In this document: in pieces, positions 47,270 through 56,586 of the stretch | How positions within the stretch are numbered: the first letter of the stretch is position 1 | Layout of the letters: every line of letters starts with the position of its first letter | Source: Acinetobacter sedimenti | GTDB taxonomy: Bacteria; Pseudomonadota; Gammaproteobacteria; Pseudomonadales; Moraxellaceae | NCBI RefSeq assembly: GCF_022601685.1 | Contig: NZ_JAKUML010000014.1 | Location: forward strand, 1 to 64,000 | Direction of reading: 5' to 3' | Length of the DNA stretch: 64,000 bases | Notes under the pieces: model-generated | Told to the model about the DNA's origin: nothing | Seen by the model: only the letters and a program-made list of their open reading frames with translations | Databases searched by the model: none | Translations under genes and position numbers: made by a program

Positions 47270-49474
47270 TTATACATCAAAATGACGAATCCGCCATGCA
47301 CGGTGGATTTTTTGATTCCGTTTAAAGTCTGGACCAATTGTCCACTGGGTAATTTCTTCCACGTCAAACATCGCTTCAATCTCCTCATCCATCTCAAAAC
47401 CACGATAGTTATTGGAAAAATATAAAACGCCCTCATTGCTGAGGCGATTCATCGCACGTTTGATCAATGACAAATGATCACGTTGCACGTCGAATGTGCC
47501 GTAGAATTTTTTCGAGTTGGAGAATGTCGGAGGATCAATAAAGATCAAGTCGTATTGTTCATGCCCTTCTTTGAGCCATTCAAAACAATCACTGACAAAG
47601 AACTGATGCTGTTCATCAGGGTGATCGACTGTTAAGCCATTCAGTACAAAATTTTCTTTCGCCCAGTTCAGATAAGTATTCGACAGATCAACACTGGTGG
47701 TACTCGCCGCACCTGCTAAGGCTGCATGCACACTTGCTGTTGAAGTATAGCTATATAAGTTTAAGAAATGTTTATTTCGTGCTTCTTTGGCAATCTGTAA
47801 ACGAATCTGACGATGATCTAAGAACAAACCTGTGTCCAAATAATCAGTCATATTGATCAGCAGTTTGGCATCACCCTCTCGCACGATAAAGCGTTTAGAG
47901 GCTTGGCTTTGCTTTTCATATTGCGCTTTACCCGACTGACGAGCACGGGTTTTAATAAAGACTTTTTCACGTGGAATCCCAGTGACCGCACGGATCGCAA
48001 CCAATGCCAAATTAAAACGCTTTTTGGCTTTTTCAGGATCAATTTTTTTCGGTGGCGCATACTCTTGCACATGCAACAGCTCACCATACAAATCCACCGC
48101 CAAATTAAAATCAGGCAAATCCGCATCATACAAACGCAGACAGTGTACTTGCTCTTTCACTGCCCATTTTTTCAGGCTTTGCATATTCTTTTGTAGACGA
48201 TTGGCAAAGTCTTGTGCTTCTTCGATTTCAACTTTTTCAGCTTGCCAGTTTTGTAAAAAGGGTTGGCGATCGATCGCTACTTTGACCTGCCCCATCCGCA
48301 CGTAGATCGGCAAATTACCATTCATCAAGCGTAAAGTTTCAGGTTCAGCCAGTGCCAATACATCGGCTTGCTCAATATGCGCAGCGATTACCGCCGCATA
48401 TTGTCCGCTAAATTGTTCCTGTAGCAACATCGACAAACCTTGATACAAAGCACGATTCGAAGCTTTATCCCCTAGACGTTCGCCATATGGTGGGTTAGTC
48501 ACGACGAATGCCTTTTGACCATCTGTTAAACCAAAATCACACCAATCCCCAAGGACACGTTCTTCGATCTGAATTTGATCGAGTACCGATTCAAAACCTG
48601 CGGCGATAATATTTTTGCGAGTAGCTTGTACCGCATCCCAATCGGCATCAAACGCATAAAACTTCGGCAATGGTCGCTCCATCGCTACGTGATGACGTTC
48701 GACCGCTTCACGCTTGATGCTTTGCCACAGTTCATGATCGTGCCCATGCCAACCATTAAAACCAAAGCGACGTACCATGCCCGGTGCACGCTCAGTCAAG
48801 ATCATCAAAGCTTCAATAATAAATGTCCCCGAACCACACATCGGATCAAGAATCATGTCAGGCTTGCGCTGAGTCAGTTGTGCTTTTTGCAAAATCGCTG
48901 CGGCAAGATTTTCTTTGATCGGCGCATCGGTCATATAACGACGATAGCCACGACGGTGCAAGCTGTCGCCTGACAGATCAAGGCAGAAATGATGCGCTAA
49001 CTTGCCTGCAAGCACGTAAAGCGTAATTTCAGGTTGTTTGGTATCAATGCTTGGACGGCGACCTTGACTTTCCATAAAGCTATCGACCACGCCATCTTTG
49101 ACACGTAAAGTCGCAAACTGAGTATTGACCTTGATTTCACGTTCGGTATGTAAGCGGATGGCAAAGGTACTTTGCGGTGCAAAGATCAATGACCAATCAA
49201 AATTGACTGCCGCTTCAAATAGCTCTTCTGCGACATCACGATCATCATAATTTTGTTCAATCTCTTGCGAGAAAATCGGCAACAACACACGTGAGGCAAG
49301 GCGTGACCACATGCAAATACGATATGCAGTTTCAAGCTGACCTTGAATAATCAATCGCCCTGCTTTGCGATCGACTACCTCTGCGCCTAATGCAGTGATT
49401 TCTTCCTGCAATAGGTTTTCCAAACCATCGGCACAGGTCACCCAATATCGACTCGACGCTTGCTGTTTACTCAT
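47270..49474 (-). CDS. rlmKL: Bifunctional 23S rRNA methyltransferase RlmKL
   Basis: 734 residues from the ATG at 49474; a longer frame begins with a TTG at 49489. A THUMP domain opens the protein, followed by the RlmL domain (G2445 N2-methylation) with LDPMCGSGTFIIEALMI near 190 and the catalytic VTNPPYGERLG near 310. The C-terminal RlmK domain (G2069 N7-methylation) has NLYSYTSTASVHAALAGAAST and FIDPPTFSNSKK. This fused form is typical of gammaproteobacteria. It is divergent from the BASS transporter. Confidence 0.93.
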   Translation of the reverse strand: MSKQQASSRYWVTCADGLENLLQEEITALGAEVVDRKAGRLIIQGQLETAYRICMWSRLASRVLLPIFSQEIEQNYDDRDVAEELFEAAVNFDWSLIFAPQSTFAIRLHTEREIKVNTQFATLRVKDGVVDSFMESQGRRPSIDTKQPEITLYVLAGKLAHHFCLDLSGDSLHRRGYRRYMTDAPIKENLAAAILQKAQLTQRKPDMILDPMCGSGTFIIEALMILTERAPGMVRRFGFNGWHGHDHELWQSIKREAVERHHVAMERPLPKFYAFDADWDAVQATRKNIIAAGFESVLDQIQIEERVLGDWCDFGLTDGQKAFVVTNPPYGERLGDKASNRALYQGLSMLLQEQFSGQYAAVIAAHIEQADVLALAEPETLRLMNGNLPIYVRMGQVKVAIDRQPFLQNWQAEKVEIEEAQDFANRLQKNMQSLKKWAVKEQVHCLRLYDADLPDFNLAVDLYGELLHVQEYAPPKKIDPEKAKKRFNLALVAIRAVTGIPREKVFIKTRARQSGKAQYEKQSQASKRFIVREGDAKLLINMTDYLDTGLFLDHRQIRLQIAKEARNKHFLNLYSYTSTASVHAALAGAASTTSVDLSNTYLNWAKENFVLNGLTVDHPDEQHQFFVSDCFEWLKEGHEQYDLIFIDPPTFSNSKKFYGTFDVQRDHLSLIKRAMNRLSNEGVLYFSNNYRGFEMDEEIEAMFDVEEITQWTIGPDFKRNQKIHRAWRIRHFDV

Positions 49475-49551
49475 CAAATTTCTGCACAATCAAAATGTAT
49501 AGTTAAAACTTGGCATAGTGTAGCCTATTTTGCTGTGCAACATGTGCAAGA

Positions 49552-49576
49552 CTGTCATGACGATGACAGATTTTTT
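49552..49576 (+). terminator. Orphan terminator-like hairpin between rlmKL and the BASS transporter
   Basis: CTGTCAT (49552-49558) pairs with ATGACAG (49563-49569) and is followed by six T (49571-49576). On the plus strand nothing is known to end here: rlmKL is divergent and the transporter starts 170 bases later. A short untranslated transcript from the 49475-49550 stretch could end here, or the hairpin could attenuate a transporter transcript beginning further upstream. Confidence 0.5.
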
Positions 49577-49746
49577 AGACAAACTGTTGTAGCCTGCAAT
49601 GGAATCATTTCGATGTTGTATTACATGACTCTAATGGCATGATTTTAATTACACCATTTTAACTGCTTGCTTTAAACCGCTTGTAAAGCAAGTAAATTAC
49701 GCTACACTCAAAATCAATCGCTTAGAATATTCAAGGATGAATAATA

Positions 49747-50637
49747 ATGGACTCCGCACTCGTTACCGTATTTTTACCGATTGCACTCGGTATTGTCATG
49801 GCAGGCTTAGGTTTAGAGCTGACACCAAAAGATTTTAGTCGTGTTCGAAAACATCCCAAAGCCGTATTTGTGGCACTGTTTTGCCAATTGGTCTTGTTGG
49901 TCGGTGTCGCTTTTGCATTGTGTAAAATCTTTGCCCTTTCACCATTACTCGCAGTCGGTTTGATGCTACTTGCTGCATCCCCAGGTGGTGCAACTGCCAA
50001 TTTGCTGAGCTATCTATTTAAAGGTGATATTGCTCTAAATATTACCTTAACAGCGATCAATTCAATCTTGGCTGCCGTCACTTTACCGATCGTGGTGAAC
50101 TTCGCCATTAATCATTTTATGCAAGGCGATCAACAGATTGGTCTACAGTTTGCCAAAGTTGTGCAAGTGTTTGTGATCATTATCGTACCTGTATTGATCG
50201 GGATGTTAATTCGTCATTACTCGCCAAGCACAGCGGATAAGCTCAATAAACCTACTCGCATTTTTGCTGTGGTTTTCCTCGTGATTATCATTCTTGGTGC
50301 GATCATGAGCGAGCGTGAAAACCTCGTGAACTATATTGGCGAAGTCGGTGTCGCAACCGCATTATTCTGCGCAATAAGCCTAAGCATTGGCTATTTCGTT
50401 CCGAGAATGTTTGGTATCAGCGCACGCCAAGCACGTGCTTCGGCGTTTGAGATCGGTATTCATAATGGCACTTTGGCGATTACCATCGCCATTACCATCA
50501 TGGCAAGTACCACCATTGCCATGCCTGCGGCGGTGTATTCGATCTTTATGTATTTTTTTGCGGTGGCATTTGGTTTTCTACTCAATCGCATTGCGCCACT
50601 ACCTGAAGATGCAACAGCTGAGAGTCTCAATCATTAA
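49747..50637 (+). CDS. Bile acid:sodium symporter (BASS) family protein
   Basis: 296 residues with about 9-10 membrane helices. The BASS/SBF pattern is visible: AGLGLELTPKDFSRV at the first helix, AVGLMLLAASPGGATANLLSYL at the crossover (the GG-containing substrate/sodium loop), and FEIGIHNGTLAITIAITIM in the second repeat. Known relatives carry bile acids, pantoate or other organic acids with Na+; the cargo is unknown. It is alone, downstream of an orphan hairpin. Confidence 0.85.
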   Translation: MDSALVTVFLPIALGIVMAGLGLELTPKDFSRVRKHPKAVFVALFCQLVLLVGVAFALCKIFALSPLLAVGLMLLAASPGGATANLLSYLFKGDIALNITLTAINSILAAVTLPIVVNFAINHFMQGDQQIGLQFAKVVQVFVIIIVPVLIGMLIRHYSPSTADKLNKPTRIFAVVFLVIIILGAIMSERENLVNYIGEVGVATALFCAISLSIGYFVPRMFGISARQARASAFEIGIHNGTLAITIAITIMASTTIAMPAAVYSIFMYFFAVAFGFLLNRIAPLPEDATAESLNH

Positions 50638-50803
50638 TTCTCGCTAAAAATTCAACCAATCAATGCGCATGAACAGCCACTGTTGATGCGCTTTACTTTC
50701 TTAAGACCCTTATTTTTTTGTGCGAATTTTCACAGTGCCCAATCTTTTATTGTGCTTATCAGCTACAATACATCGCAACAATAGAATTTTTTGGTGACAT
50801 CTT

Positions 50804-51700
50804 TTGAACTGGTTGCAAATCCATATCACAGTACAACAATCTCAAGTCGAAATCTGCGAATCGCTACTGTTATCTTTAGGTGCAGTGAGCGTGACTTTAG
50901 ACGATGCGGAAGATCAAGCTTTGCTTGAACCATTGCCGGGTGAAACACCGCTTTGGGATAATGTCATTGTGACTGGTATTTTTCAGCAAGATGAAGAGCA
51001 ACCTATAGATGCAGATGCATTATCGCAGTTTATTTCTACGCAGATCGAGCATACTGCAATCCGCTCAGAAGTCATCGAAGATCAAGCATGGGAACGTGCT
51101 TGGATGGATTATTATGAGCCGATCCAAGTCGCAGACAATCTTTGGATCGTCCCTGAATGGCTTGAAGCACCCAATCCCGAAGTGACCAATATCAAACTTG
51201 ATCCAGGGCTTGCTTTTGGTACGGGTAACCATGCTAGTACCTTCCTCTCCCTACAATGGCTTGCAAGCATTGACCTCAAAGATAAAGTGGTGATCGACTA
51301 CGGTTGTGGCTCAGGGATTCTAGGTGTCGCTGCACTATTATTGGGTGCAAAATATGTTTATGCCACAGATATTGACCCGCAAGCCGTCCTTGCAACCAAG
51401 CAAAATGCCGAATTGAATGGTGTGGCAAATCGACTTTGGGTCGGATTACCTGAAGAGTTTGAAGCACATTATCAAGACAAAACAGAAATCTTGGTCGCAA
51501 ACATCTTAGCAAAACCACTGATGATGCTTGTTGAAACCTTCTACAATCTCACTGTACCGAATGCACAGATTGCACTTGCAGGATTGATCGAAGAACAGAT
51601 CGAAGATGTCAAAGCTGCTTACGCACCGTATTTTGAAATCACTGGGCAACAGATGCGTGAAGAAAACTGGTGTCGCCTTTCAGGACATCGAAAGGCTTAA
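50804..51700 (+). CDS. prmA: Ribosomal protein L11 methyltransferase
   Basis: 298 residues from a TTG (50804), chosen because [15 protein letters not shown] is the family N-terminus and GGTGAC is placed 8 bases upstream. PrmA trimethylates L11 at several amino groups. SAM-binding motifs are [20 protein letters not shown] near residue 165 and [32 protein letters not shown] is the post-motif. The order prmA, then a small zinc-ribbon gene, then fis is common in Acinetobacter relatives. Confidence 0.93.
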   Translation: MNWLQIHITVQQSQVEICESLLLSLGAVSVTLDDAEDQALLEPLPGETPLWDNVIVTGIFQQDEEQPIDADALSQFISTQIEHTAIRSEVIEDQAWERAWMDYYEPIQVADNLWIVPEWLEAPNPEVTNIKLDPGLAFGTGNHASTFLSLQWLASIDLKDKVVIDYGCGSGILGVAALLLGAKYVYATDIDPQAVLATKQNAELNGVANRLWVGLPEEFEAHYQDKTEILVANILAKPLMMLVETFYNLTVPNAQIALAGLIEEQIEDVKAAYAPYFEITGQQMREENWCRLSGHRKA

Positions 51701-51735
51701 ACTGGAATATTAAACAAACACTGGATTGAGAATCA

Positions 51736-52278
51736 ATGCGCTACTATAGCCAATGTCCAAACTGCCAAAGCACTTATGAACTGACCTTAATGCAACTTAA
51801 CATAGCTCAGGGCAAAGTGCGCTGTGCAGAATGTCATGCAACATTTGATGCTTTTGCGCATTTTATTCTCGATCCTGATTATCTACCCAACACCAATGCG
51901 CAAAACTTTATCCACTACTCTCTACAACACGACACCAAAGATATCCAAACAAACCCATTTGATTTGATGGCACATGCCTCAAAAAATGCAAGTATCATTG
52001 ATCATGTGATGGATATGATGAATAGTAGTGTAGAGGGCTCAAGACTGAATCTGTACACCTATCTGAATCACCTTGACACCATGAGCCCAAATCAGTTTGG
52101 TTTGAAAGCAGTAACGGTCGCAACACCCAAGATCAATCCTAAAAAGAATGAAGTCCGTTATGTTCGTAAGGCGAAAATGACAGATAACCAGCGCAATTAT
52201 TATGTGACTTGGGGTGTGCTCAATTTTTTACTGGTGCTTCTATTGATTTTTCAAATTTTCTTCTTTCACTACATCTAA
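51736..52278 (+). CDS. MJ0042-type zinc-ribbon protein with a C-terminal membrane helix
   Basis: 180 residues. The N-terminal zinc ribbon CPNCQSTYELTLMQLNIAQ with CAECHATF has two CxxC pairs. A charged middle region is followed by a single helix at the C-terminus (VLNFLLVLLLIFQIFFFHYI), so the ribbon is probably cytoplasmic and tail anchored. MJ0042 proteins are widespread but poorly studied. It lies between prmA (35 bases) and the long fis leader. Confidence 0.75.
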   Translation: MRYYSQCPNCQSTYELTLMQLNIAQGKVRCAECHATFDAFAHFILDPDYLPNTNAQNFIHYSLQHDTKDIQTNPFDLMAHASKNASIIDHVMDMMNSSVEGSRLNLYTYLNHLDTMSPNQFGLKAVTVATPKINPKKNEVRYVRKAKMTDNQRNYYVTWGVLNFLLVLLLIFQIFFFHYI

Positions 52279-52807
52279 TCCGTCACATCAACCCGTCTTG
52301 TTGTCCAAAATTCCAAATTAATTTGACTTTATTTACAAAAAGCAGCTTTGCATATTTTTTAAACAATTCAGGAAAAACAAAAAGTTGAGGAATATACGCT
52401 GAAACTTTCCAAATATACAGCAAAATAATTACGAAAAAATGAACTTTATTTGCTCACTTTGGGCGAGAAAATGCTATGATATGTGCAATTGAAGTTTTAA
52501 CTTGTCTCCTTTGCTGGTTCTAGCAGTTTGAAAACTATTCCCTTTTAATTGCCAATGTTGGTTGGTGTAGGGTTTTGTTTTTCGTTGTTTTTGACATGTA
52601 TATTTTTCATACAGTCAAACACGCTTGAGTTGCACCGCAAAATGAATTGTTTGTGCTTCATTTCGGATGAAGCTGTGACTGTTTAAACGATCATTATTTT
52701 GATGGTCTTGAATGGGTCACTAGATGCTTAACATATTAACCCACCGCTAAGATAATGTTGATGAACTACATTAATTATCTAGTGGTCAAAATTTTCGGAT
52801 TTATCGC
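52279..52807 (+). promoter_or_regulatory. Long fis upstream region: extended -10 promoter and structured leader
   Basis: 529 bases with no gene. The promoter candidate is TGCTATGAT (TATGAT at 52475-52480, extended -10), with TTGCTC (52450-52455) 19 bases before it. This would give a leader of about 320 bases ahead of fis. Within it, GCTTCAT/ATGAAGC (52655-52661, 52667-52673) is a tight hairpin, nested in ACAGTCA/TGACTGT (52611-52617, 52676-52682). A longer arm CACTAGAT/ATCTAGTG (52718-52725, 52777-52784) ends 23 bases before the ATG. In E. coli fis sits behind dusB, so such a leader differs. Confidence 0.5.
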
Positions 52808-53077
52808 ATGAATAGTAAGTCTCCTATTTTTACTGCACAATCTGACGTTGCGCTACGTATTCACGTAGACCGTGCAGTTCGCCATTACTTCGCTCAATTG
52901 CAAGGTGAACAGCCTGCGCAAGTTTACGATATGGTTTTGGCTGAAATGGAGAAACCATTATTATCAGTCGTTCTTGAATATACTCGTGGCAACCAAACAC
53001 GTGCTGCGGAGATTCTGGGACTTAACCGTGGCACTTTGCGTAAGAAGTTAAAAGCTCACGGTTTAATGGCTGAATAG
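52808..53077 (+). CDS. fis: DNA-binding protein Fis
   Basis: 89 residues. The C-terminal half [33 protein letters not shown] is the Fis helix-turn-helix, near identical in form to E. coli (98 residues), and the N-terminal beta-hairpin arm is shortened. Fis bends DNA and stimulates rRNA promoters and recombination in E. coli. It stands in front of purH rather than behind dusB, with a long leader and its own terminator. Confidence 0.92.
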   Translation: MNSKSPIFTAQSDVALRIHVDRAVRHYFAQLQGEQPAQVYDMVLAEMEKPLLSVVLEYTRGNQTRAAEILGLNRGTLRKKLKAHGLMAE

Positions 53078-53093
53078 TTGAATAAATGATAAG

Positions 53094-53119
53094 ATGCCTG
53101 CCAACGAGCGGGCATTTTT
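53094..53119 (+). terminator. Terminator between fis and purH
   Basis: ATGCCTGC (53094-53101) and GCGGGCAT (53108-53115) pair with one G:T, loop CAACGA, followed by five T. It lies 17 bases after the fis stop, so purH probably has its own promoter or reads through. Confidence 0.75.
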
Positions 53120-53172
53120 ATGCCTAATTTTTAGATGTTTCCCCTTTCACTTTTGATTTTAAACATACCGCT

Positions 53173-54747
53173 ATGACTGTTTCTCGTGCTTTAATTTCCG
53201 TTTCTGATAAGACTGGTATCGTTGAGTTTGCACAATCGCTTGCAAGCTTGAATATTGAAATTCTTTCAACTGGTGGCACTTATAAGCTACTTAAAGACAA
53301 CCAAGTTCCTGTGATTGAAGTGTCTGAGCACACTGGCTTTCCAGAGATGATGGATGGTCGTGTCAAAACATTACATCCAAAGATTCATGGCGGGATTTTG
53401 GCGCGTCGTGGGCTTGATGAAGCTGTCATGGCTGAGCACAATATTGATGCAATCGACTTGGTCATTGTCAATCTTTATCCATTTGCTGAAACTGTGGCTA
53501 AGCCAAATTGCTCTCTTGCAGATGCGATCGAAAACATCGACATCGGCGGTCCAACCATGGTACGTGCTGCAGCGAAGAACCACGCATCAGTCGGTATCAT
53601 CGTTAATGCCTCTGACTACGATACCGTAGTTGCTGAATTAAAAGCTGAAGGTACACTTTCACATGCGACTCGTTTTGATTTGGCAGTGAAAGCCTTTGAA
53701 CATACAGCGCAATATGACGGCATGATTGCGCAATATCTTGGTGCACGTGTTGACAAAGCAGAAGGTGAAGCCGATCAATTTGCCCGTACTTTCAACCTGC
53801 AAATGAATAAATCACAAGATTTACGTTACGGTGAGAACCCACATCAATCCGCAGCGTTCTATGTGGAAAGTACAGCGACTGAGGCTTCTGTATCGACTGC
53901 AACGCAATTACAAGGTAAAGAACTGTCTTATAACAATATCGCTGATACCGATGCAGCACTGGAATGTGTCAAAACCTTTGCTAAGCCTGCTTGTGTGATC
54001 GTAAAACATGCCAATCCATGTGGCGTGGCAGTGTCTTTAGAGGGTATTCAAACTGCTTATGATCTTGCTTATGCAACCGATCCTGAGTCTGCATTTGGTG
54101 GCATTATCGCTTTTAACCGTGAGTTAGACGTGGCAACTGCGCAAGCAATTGTTGATCGTCAGTTTGTCGAGGTGATCATTGCGCCAAGTATTGCCGATGG
54201 CGTACTTGAAGTCACTGGCGCTAAGAAAAATGTACGTGTTTTGACTTGTGGCGAACTACCTGCAATTGATGCACGTGCACCGCAGTTCGACTTCAAACGT
54301 GTCAACGGTGGACTTTTGGTACAAGATCAAGACTTAGGCATGATCAAAGCCTCTGATCTCAAAGTCGTAACTGACCGTGCACCAACCGAGCAAGAAATTG
54401 ACGATCTTATTTTTGCTTGGAAAGTGGCGAAGTATGTCAAATCAAATGCGATTGTCTATGCGAAAAATCGTCAAACCATCGGTGTTGGCGCAGGTCAAAT
54501 GAGCCGTGTTAACTCTGCACGTATCGCAGCGATCAAAGCAGAACATGCAGGACTCGTGGTTGAAGGTGCAGTGATGGCATCGGATGCATTCTTCCCATTC
54601 CGTGATGGTATTGATAATGCGGCTAAAGCTGGCATCAAATGTATTATCCAGCCGGGTGGTTCGATGCGTGATGAAGAAACCATCGCTGCAGCCAATGAAC
54701 ACGGCATTGCCATGGTATTTACAGGCATGCGCCACTTCCGTCACTGA
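53173..54747 (+). CDS. purH: Bifunctional AICAR transformylase / IMP cyclohydrolase
   Basis: 524 residues. The N-terminal cyclohydrolase (MGS) domain has [47 protein letters not shown] (listed here as the start of that domain's motif, residues 33-75, seen as several short motifs). The transformylase domain has [12 protein letters not shown] and the catalytic Lys-His in [10 protein letters not shown] near residue 275. It ends at FTGMRHFRH as usual. Last two steps of de novo purine synthesis. purD follows after 146 bases. Confidence 0.93.
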   Translation: MTVSRALISVSDKTGIVEFAQSLASLNIEILSTGGTYKLLKDNQVPVIEVSEHTGFPEMMDGRVKTLHPKIHGGILARRGLDEAVMAEHNIDAIDLVIVNLYPFAETVAKPNCSLADAIENIDIGGPTMVRAAAKNHASVGIIVNASDYDTVVAELKAEGTLSHATRFDLAVKAFEHTAQYDGMIAQYLGARVDKAEGEADQFARTFNLQMNKSQDLRYGENPHQSAAFYVESTATEASVSTATQLQGKELSYNNIADTDAALECVKTFAKPACVIVKHANPCGVAVSLEGIQTAYDLAYATDPESAFGGIIAFNRELDVATAQAIVDRQFVEVIIAPSIADGVLEVTGAKKNVRVLTCGELPAIDARAPQFDFKRVNGGLLVQDQDLGMIKASDLKVVTDRAPTEQEIDDLIFAWKVAKYVKSNAIVYAKNRQTIGVGAGQMSRVNSARIAAIKAEHAGLVVEGAVMASDAFFPFRDGIDNAAKAGIKCIIQPGGSMRDEETIAAANEHGIAMVFTGMRHFRH

Positions 54748-54752
54748 TTTTT

Positions 54753-54806
54753 AAAATCCCTTTGTACAGTTCAATACCTCATTTTGGGCTAGTACATCGG
54801 GATTTT
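54753..54806 (+). terminator. Weak terminator or attenuator after purH
   Basis: AAAATCCC (54753-54760) pairs with GGGATTTT (54799-54806), enclosing GTAC/GTAC (54764-54767, 54792-54795). T-run follows the stem. The long loop makes it a less certain terminator between purH and purD. Confidence 0.4.
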
Positions 54807-54893
54807 TTCATTCATAATTTTTGATGAAATTTTTTGCATCACAGCATTTTGATAAATTCGATTTCATTGCGAGATGAAAAGGGAAAATAATTG

Positions 54894-56180
54894 ATGAATA
54901 TTTTAGTTTTGGGTAGTGGTGGTCGTGAGCATGCCTTGTCTTGGAAAATTGCTCAAGATGCCAAAGTCAGCACGGTATTTGTTGCACCGGGTAATGCAGG
55001 CACCGCCAATGAAGACAAATGTCAAAATGTACAGCTCGACATCTTGGACAATGTTGCCATCGTCGAGTTTGCTAAAAATAACCAAATCGACCTCATCATC
55101 GTTGGACCAGAAGCACCGCTGGTCAATGGCGTAGTCGATGCTGCCCGTCTTGCAGGCTTAAAAATTTGGGGACCAACCCAATACGCTGCACAGCTTGAAG
55201 GCTCAAAGGCATTTGCCAAAGACTTTTTGAAAAAGCACAACATCCCAACGGCTTTTTATGAAGTGTTTACTGAGGTTGCACCTGCTAAAGCCTATGTCGA
55301 ACAACATGGCGCACCGATCGTGATCAAAGCTGATGGACTTGCTGCGGGTAAAGGCGTGATCGTTGCCATGAGCAATGACGAAGCCTTTGCTGCCATTGAC
55401 GACATGCTTGCAGGCAATAAATTTGGCGATGCAGGTAGCCGTGTGGTGATTGAGCAATTCTTAGAGGGTGAAGAAGCCTCTTTTATCTGCATGATCGACG
55501 GCAATAACATCTTACCAATGGCGACCTCGCAAGATCACAAACGTATTTTTGAAGGTGATCAAGGTCCGAACACTGGCGGGATGGGTGCTTACTCCCCTGC
55601 GCCTGTGGTGACTGATGAAGTGTTCCAACGTGCTATGGAACAAGTCATGCGTCCAACCGTAGACGGCATGAAAAAAGACGGTCATGACTATACTGGCTTC
55701 CTCTATGCGGGCTTAATGATTGATGCGGAAGGTCAACCTCGTGTGATCGAATTTAACTGTCGTTTTGGCGATCCTGAAACTCAGCCGATCATGATGCGTT
55801 TGCAATCTTCACTGGTCGATTTAGTTGAAGCAGGTATTGCTGGCAATCTACCCAATGAAGCAAAGTGGGATGAGCGCAAGTCAATCGGTGTGGTCTTAGC
55901 TGCCGAAGGCTATCCTGAAAGTGTACGTAAAGGTGATGTGATCTCAGGTCTTGGTCAATCTCCAGAAGACACCAAAATCTTCCATGCAGGTACAGCACTC
56001 TCTGAAGATGGTCACGTAATTACGGCGGGTGGTCGTGTGCTCTGTGTGACTGCGCTTGGTGAGAGTGTTCTTGAAGCACAAATCAATGCTTTAGAAGTGT
56101 GCGGTCAAGTGACTTTTACAGGGATGCAATATCGTAGCGATATTGGCTACCGTGCCATTGCACGTGAGAAAAATAGCTAA
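54894..56180 (+). CDS. purD: Phosphoribosylamine-glycine ligase
   Basis: 428 residues from the ATG at 54894 with GGGA ten bases upstream. It forms GAR from phosphoribosylamine and glycine using ATP. MNILVLGSGGREHALSWKI is the PurD N-terminus. The ATP-grasp core includes VIKADGLAAGKGVIVA, EASFICMIDG, GPNTGGMGAYSP and ATP/Mg residues in FNCRFGDPETQ. A strong terminator follows, before the convergent repressor gene. Grouping with purH fits coordinated purine synthesis. Confidence 0.94.
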   Translation: MNILVLGSGGREHALSWKIAQDAKVSTVFVAPGNAGTANEDKCQNVQLDILDNVAIVEFAKNNQIDLIIVGPEAPLVNGVVDAARLAGLKIWGPTQYAAQLEGSKAFAKDFLKKHNIPTAFYEVFTEVAPAKAYVEQHGAPIVIKADGLAAGKGVIVAMSNDEAFAAIDDMLAGNKFGDAGSRVVIEQFLEGEEASFICMIDGNNILPMATSQDHKRIFEGDQGPNTGGMGAYSPAPVVTDEVFQRAMEQVMRPTVDGMKKDGHDYTGFLYAGLMIDAEGQPRVIEFNCRFGDPETQPIMMRLQSSLVDLVEAGIAGNLPNEAKWDERKSIGVVLAAEGYPESVRKGDVISGLGQSPEDTKIFHAGTALSEDGHVITAGGRVLCVTALGESVLEAQINALEVCGQVTFTGMQYRSDIGYRAIAREKNS

Positions 56181-56214
56181 GATTGTTTTTTTATATTTAT
56201 CGCAAACAAAATCT

Positions 56215-56245
56215 AAAGGCAGGAAATTGATTTTCCTGCCTTTTT
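56215..56245. terminator. Bidirectional terminator between purD and the CsoR-type repressor gene
   Basis: AAAGGCAGGAAA (56215-56226) and TTTCCTGCCTTT (56232-56243) form a 12-bp perfect stem with a 5-base loop and T-runs on both strands. The convergent stops are 35 bases before (purD) and 12 bases after (repressor). Confidence 0.88.
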
Positions 56246-56256
56246 AATTCAAATCA

Positions 56257-56517
56257 CTATTTATACTTTTTGATTAAATCTAAAAACTTTTGCAACTGCG
56301 CTTCATCATATTGCTCAGGCAAAATATGCTCCACCAAATGCGCTTCTAACAATTCATTCATCAAACCATGCACCGCCCCACGAATCGCAGCCACTTGCTG
56401 TAACACATCAATACAAGGCGTTTGCCCTTCTGATACCGCTTTATAGGTCGCATTGACCTGTCCTTGTAGACGACTGATCCGATTCAGAACTTTTCGATTA
56501 TTTGATAAATGACCCAT
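56257..56517 (-). CDS. CsoR/RcnR-family metal-sensing repressor
   Basis: 86 residues, all alpha. The family pattern is clear: RKVLNRISRLQGQVNATYKAV, the cysteine in the TPCIDVLQQVAAIRG helix (CsoR/RcnR Cys35 position) and GAVHGLMNELLEAHLVEHIL with metal-ligand histidines. RcnR-type residues (His near the N-terminus, Cys, His60/64 region) suggest Co/Ni sensing, which matches the divergent CDF transporter. The probable operator lies between the two starts. By analogy with the DmeR-DmeF pairs of rhizobia, this would be a DmeR-type regulator; the name is inference. Confidence 0.85.
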   Translation of the reverse strand: MGHLSNNRKVLNRISRLQGQVNATYKAVSEGQTPCIDVLQQVAAIRGAVHGLMNELLEAHLVEHILPEQYDEAQLQKFLDLIKKYK

Positions 56518-56541
56518 TGCAATTCTTCATGAAATCCAAAA

Positions 56542-56556
56542 TACTATAGGGGAGTA
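56542..56556. promoter_or_regulatory. Candidate operator for the CsoR/RcnR-type repressor
   Basis: TACTATAGGGGAGTA in the 69-base gap between the repressor and the transporter has TACT/AGTA inverted ends around a G-tract. RcnR/FrmR-type repressors bind such TACT-G/C-tract-AGTA sites. It is 25 bases from the repressor start and 31 from the transporter start, so both directions could be controlled from one site. Confidence 0.7.
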
Positions 56557-56586
56557 TTTTAACATATTTTTAAAAAAGTAGCGATC

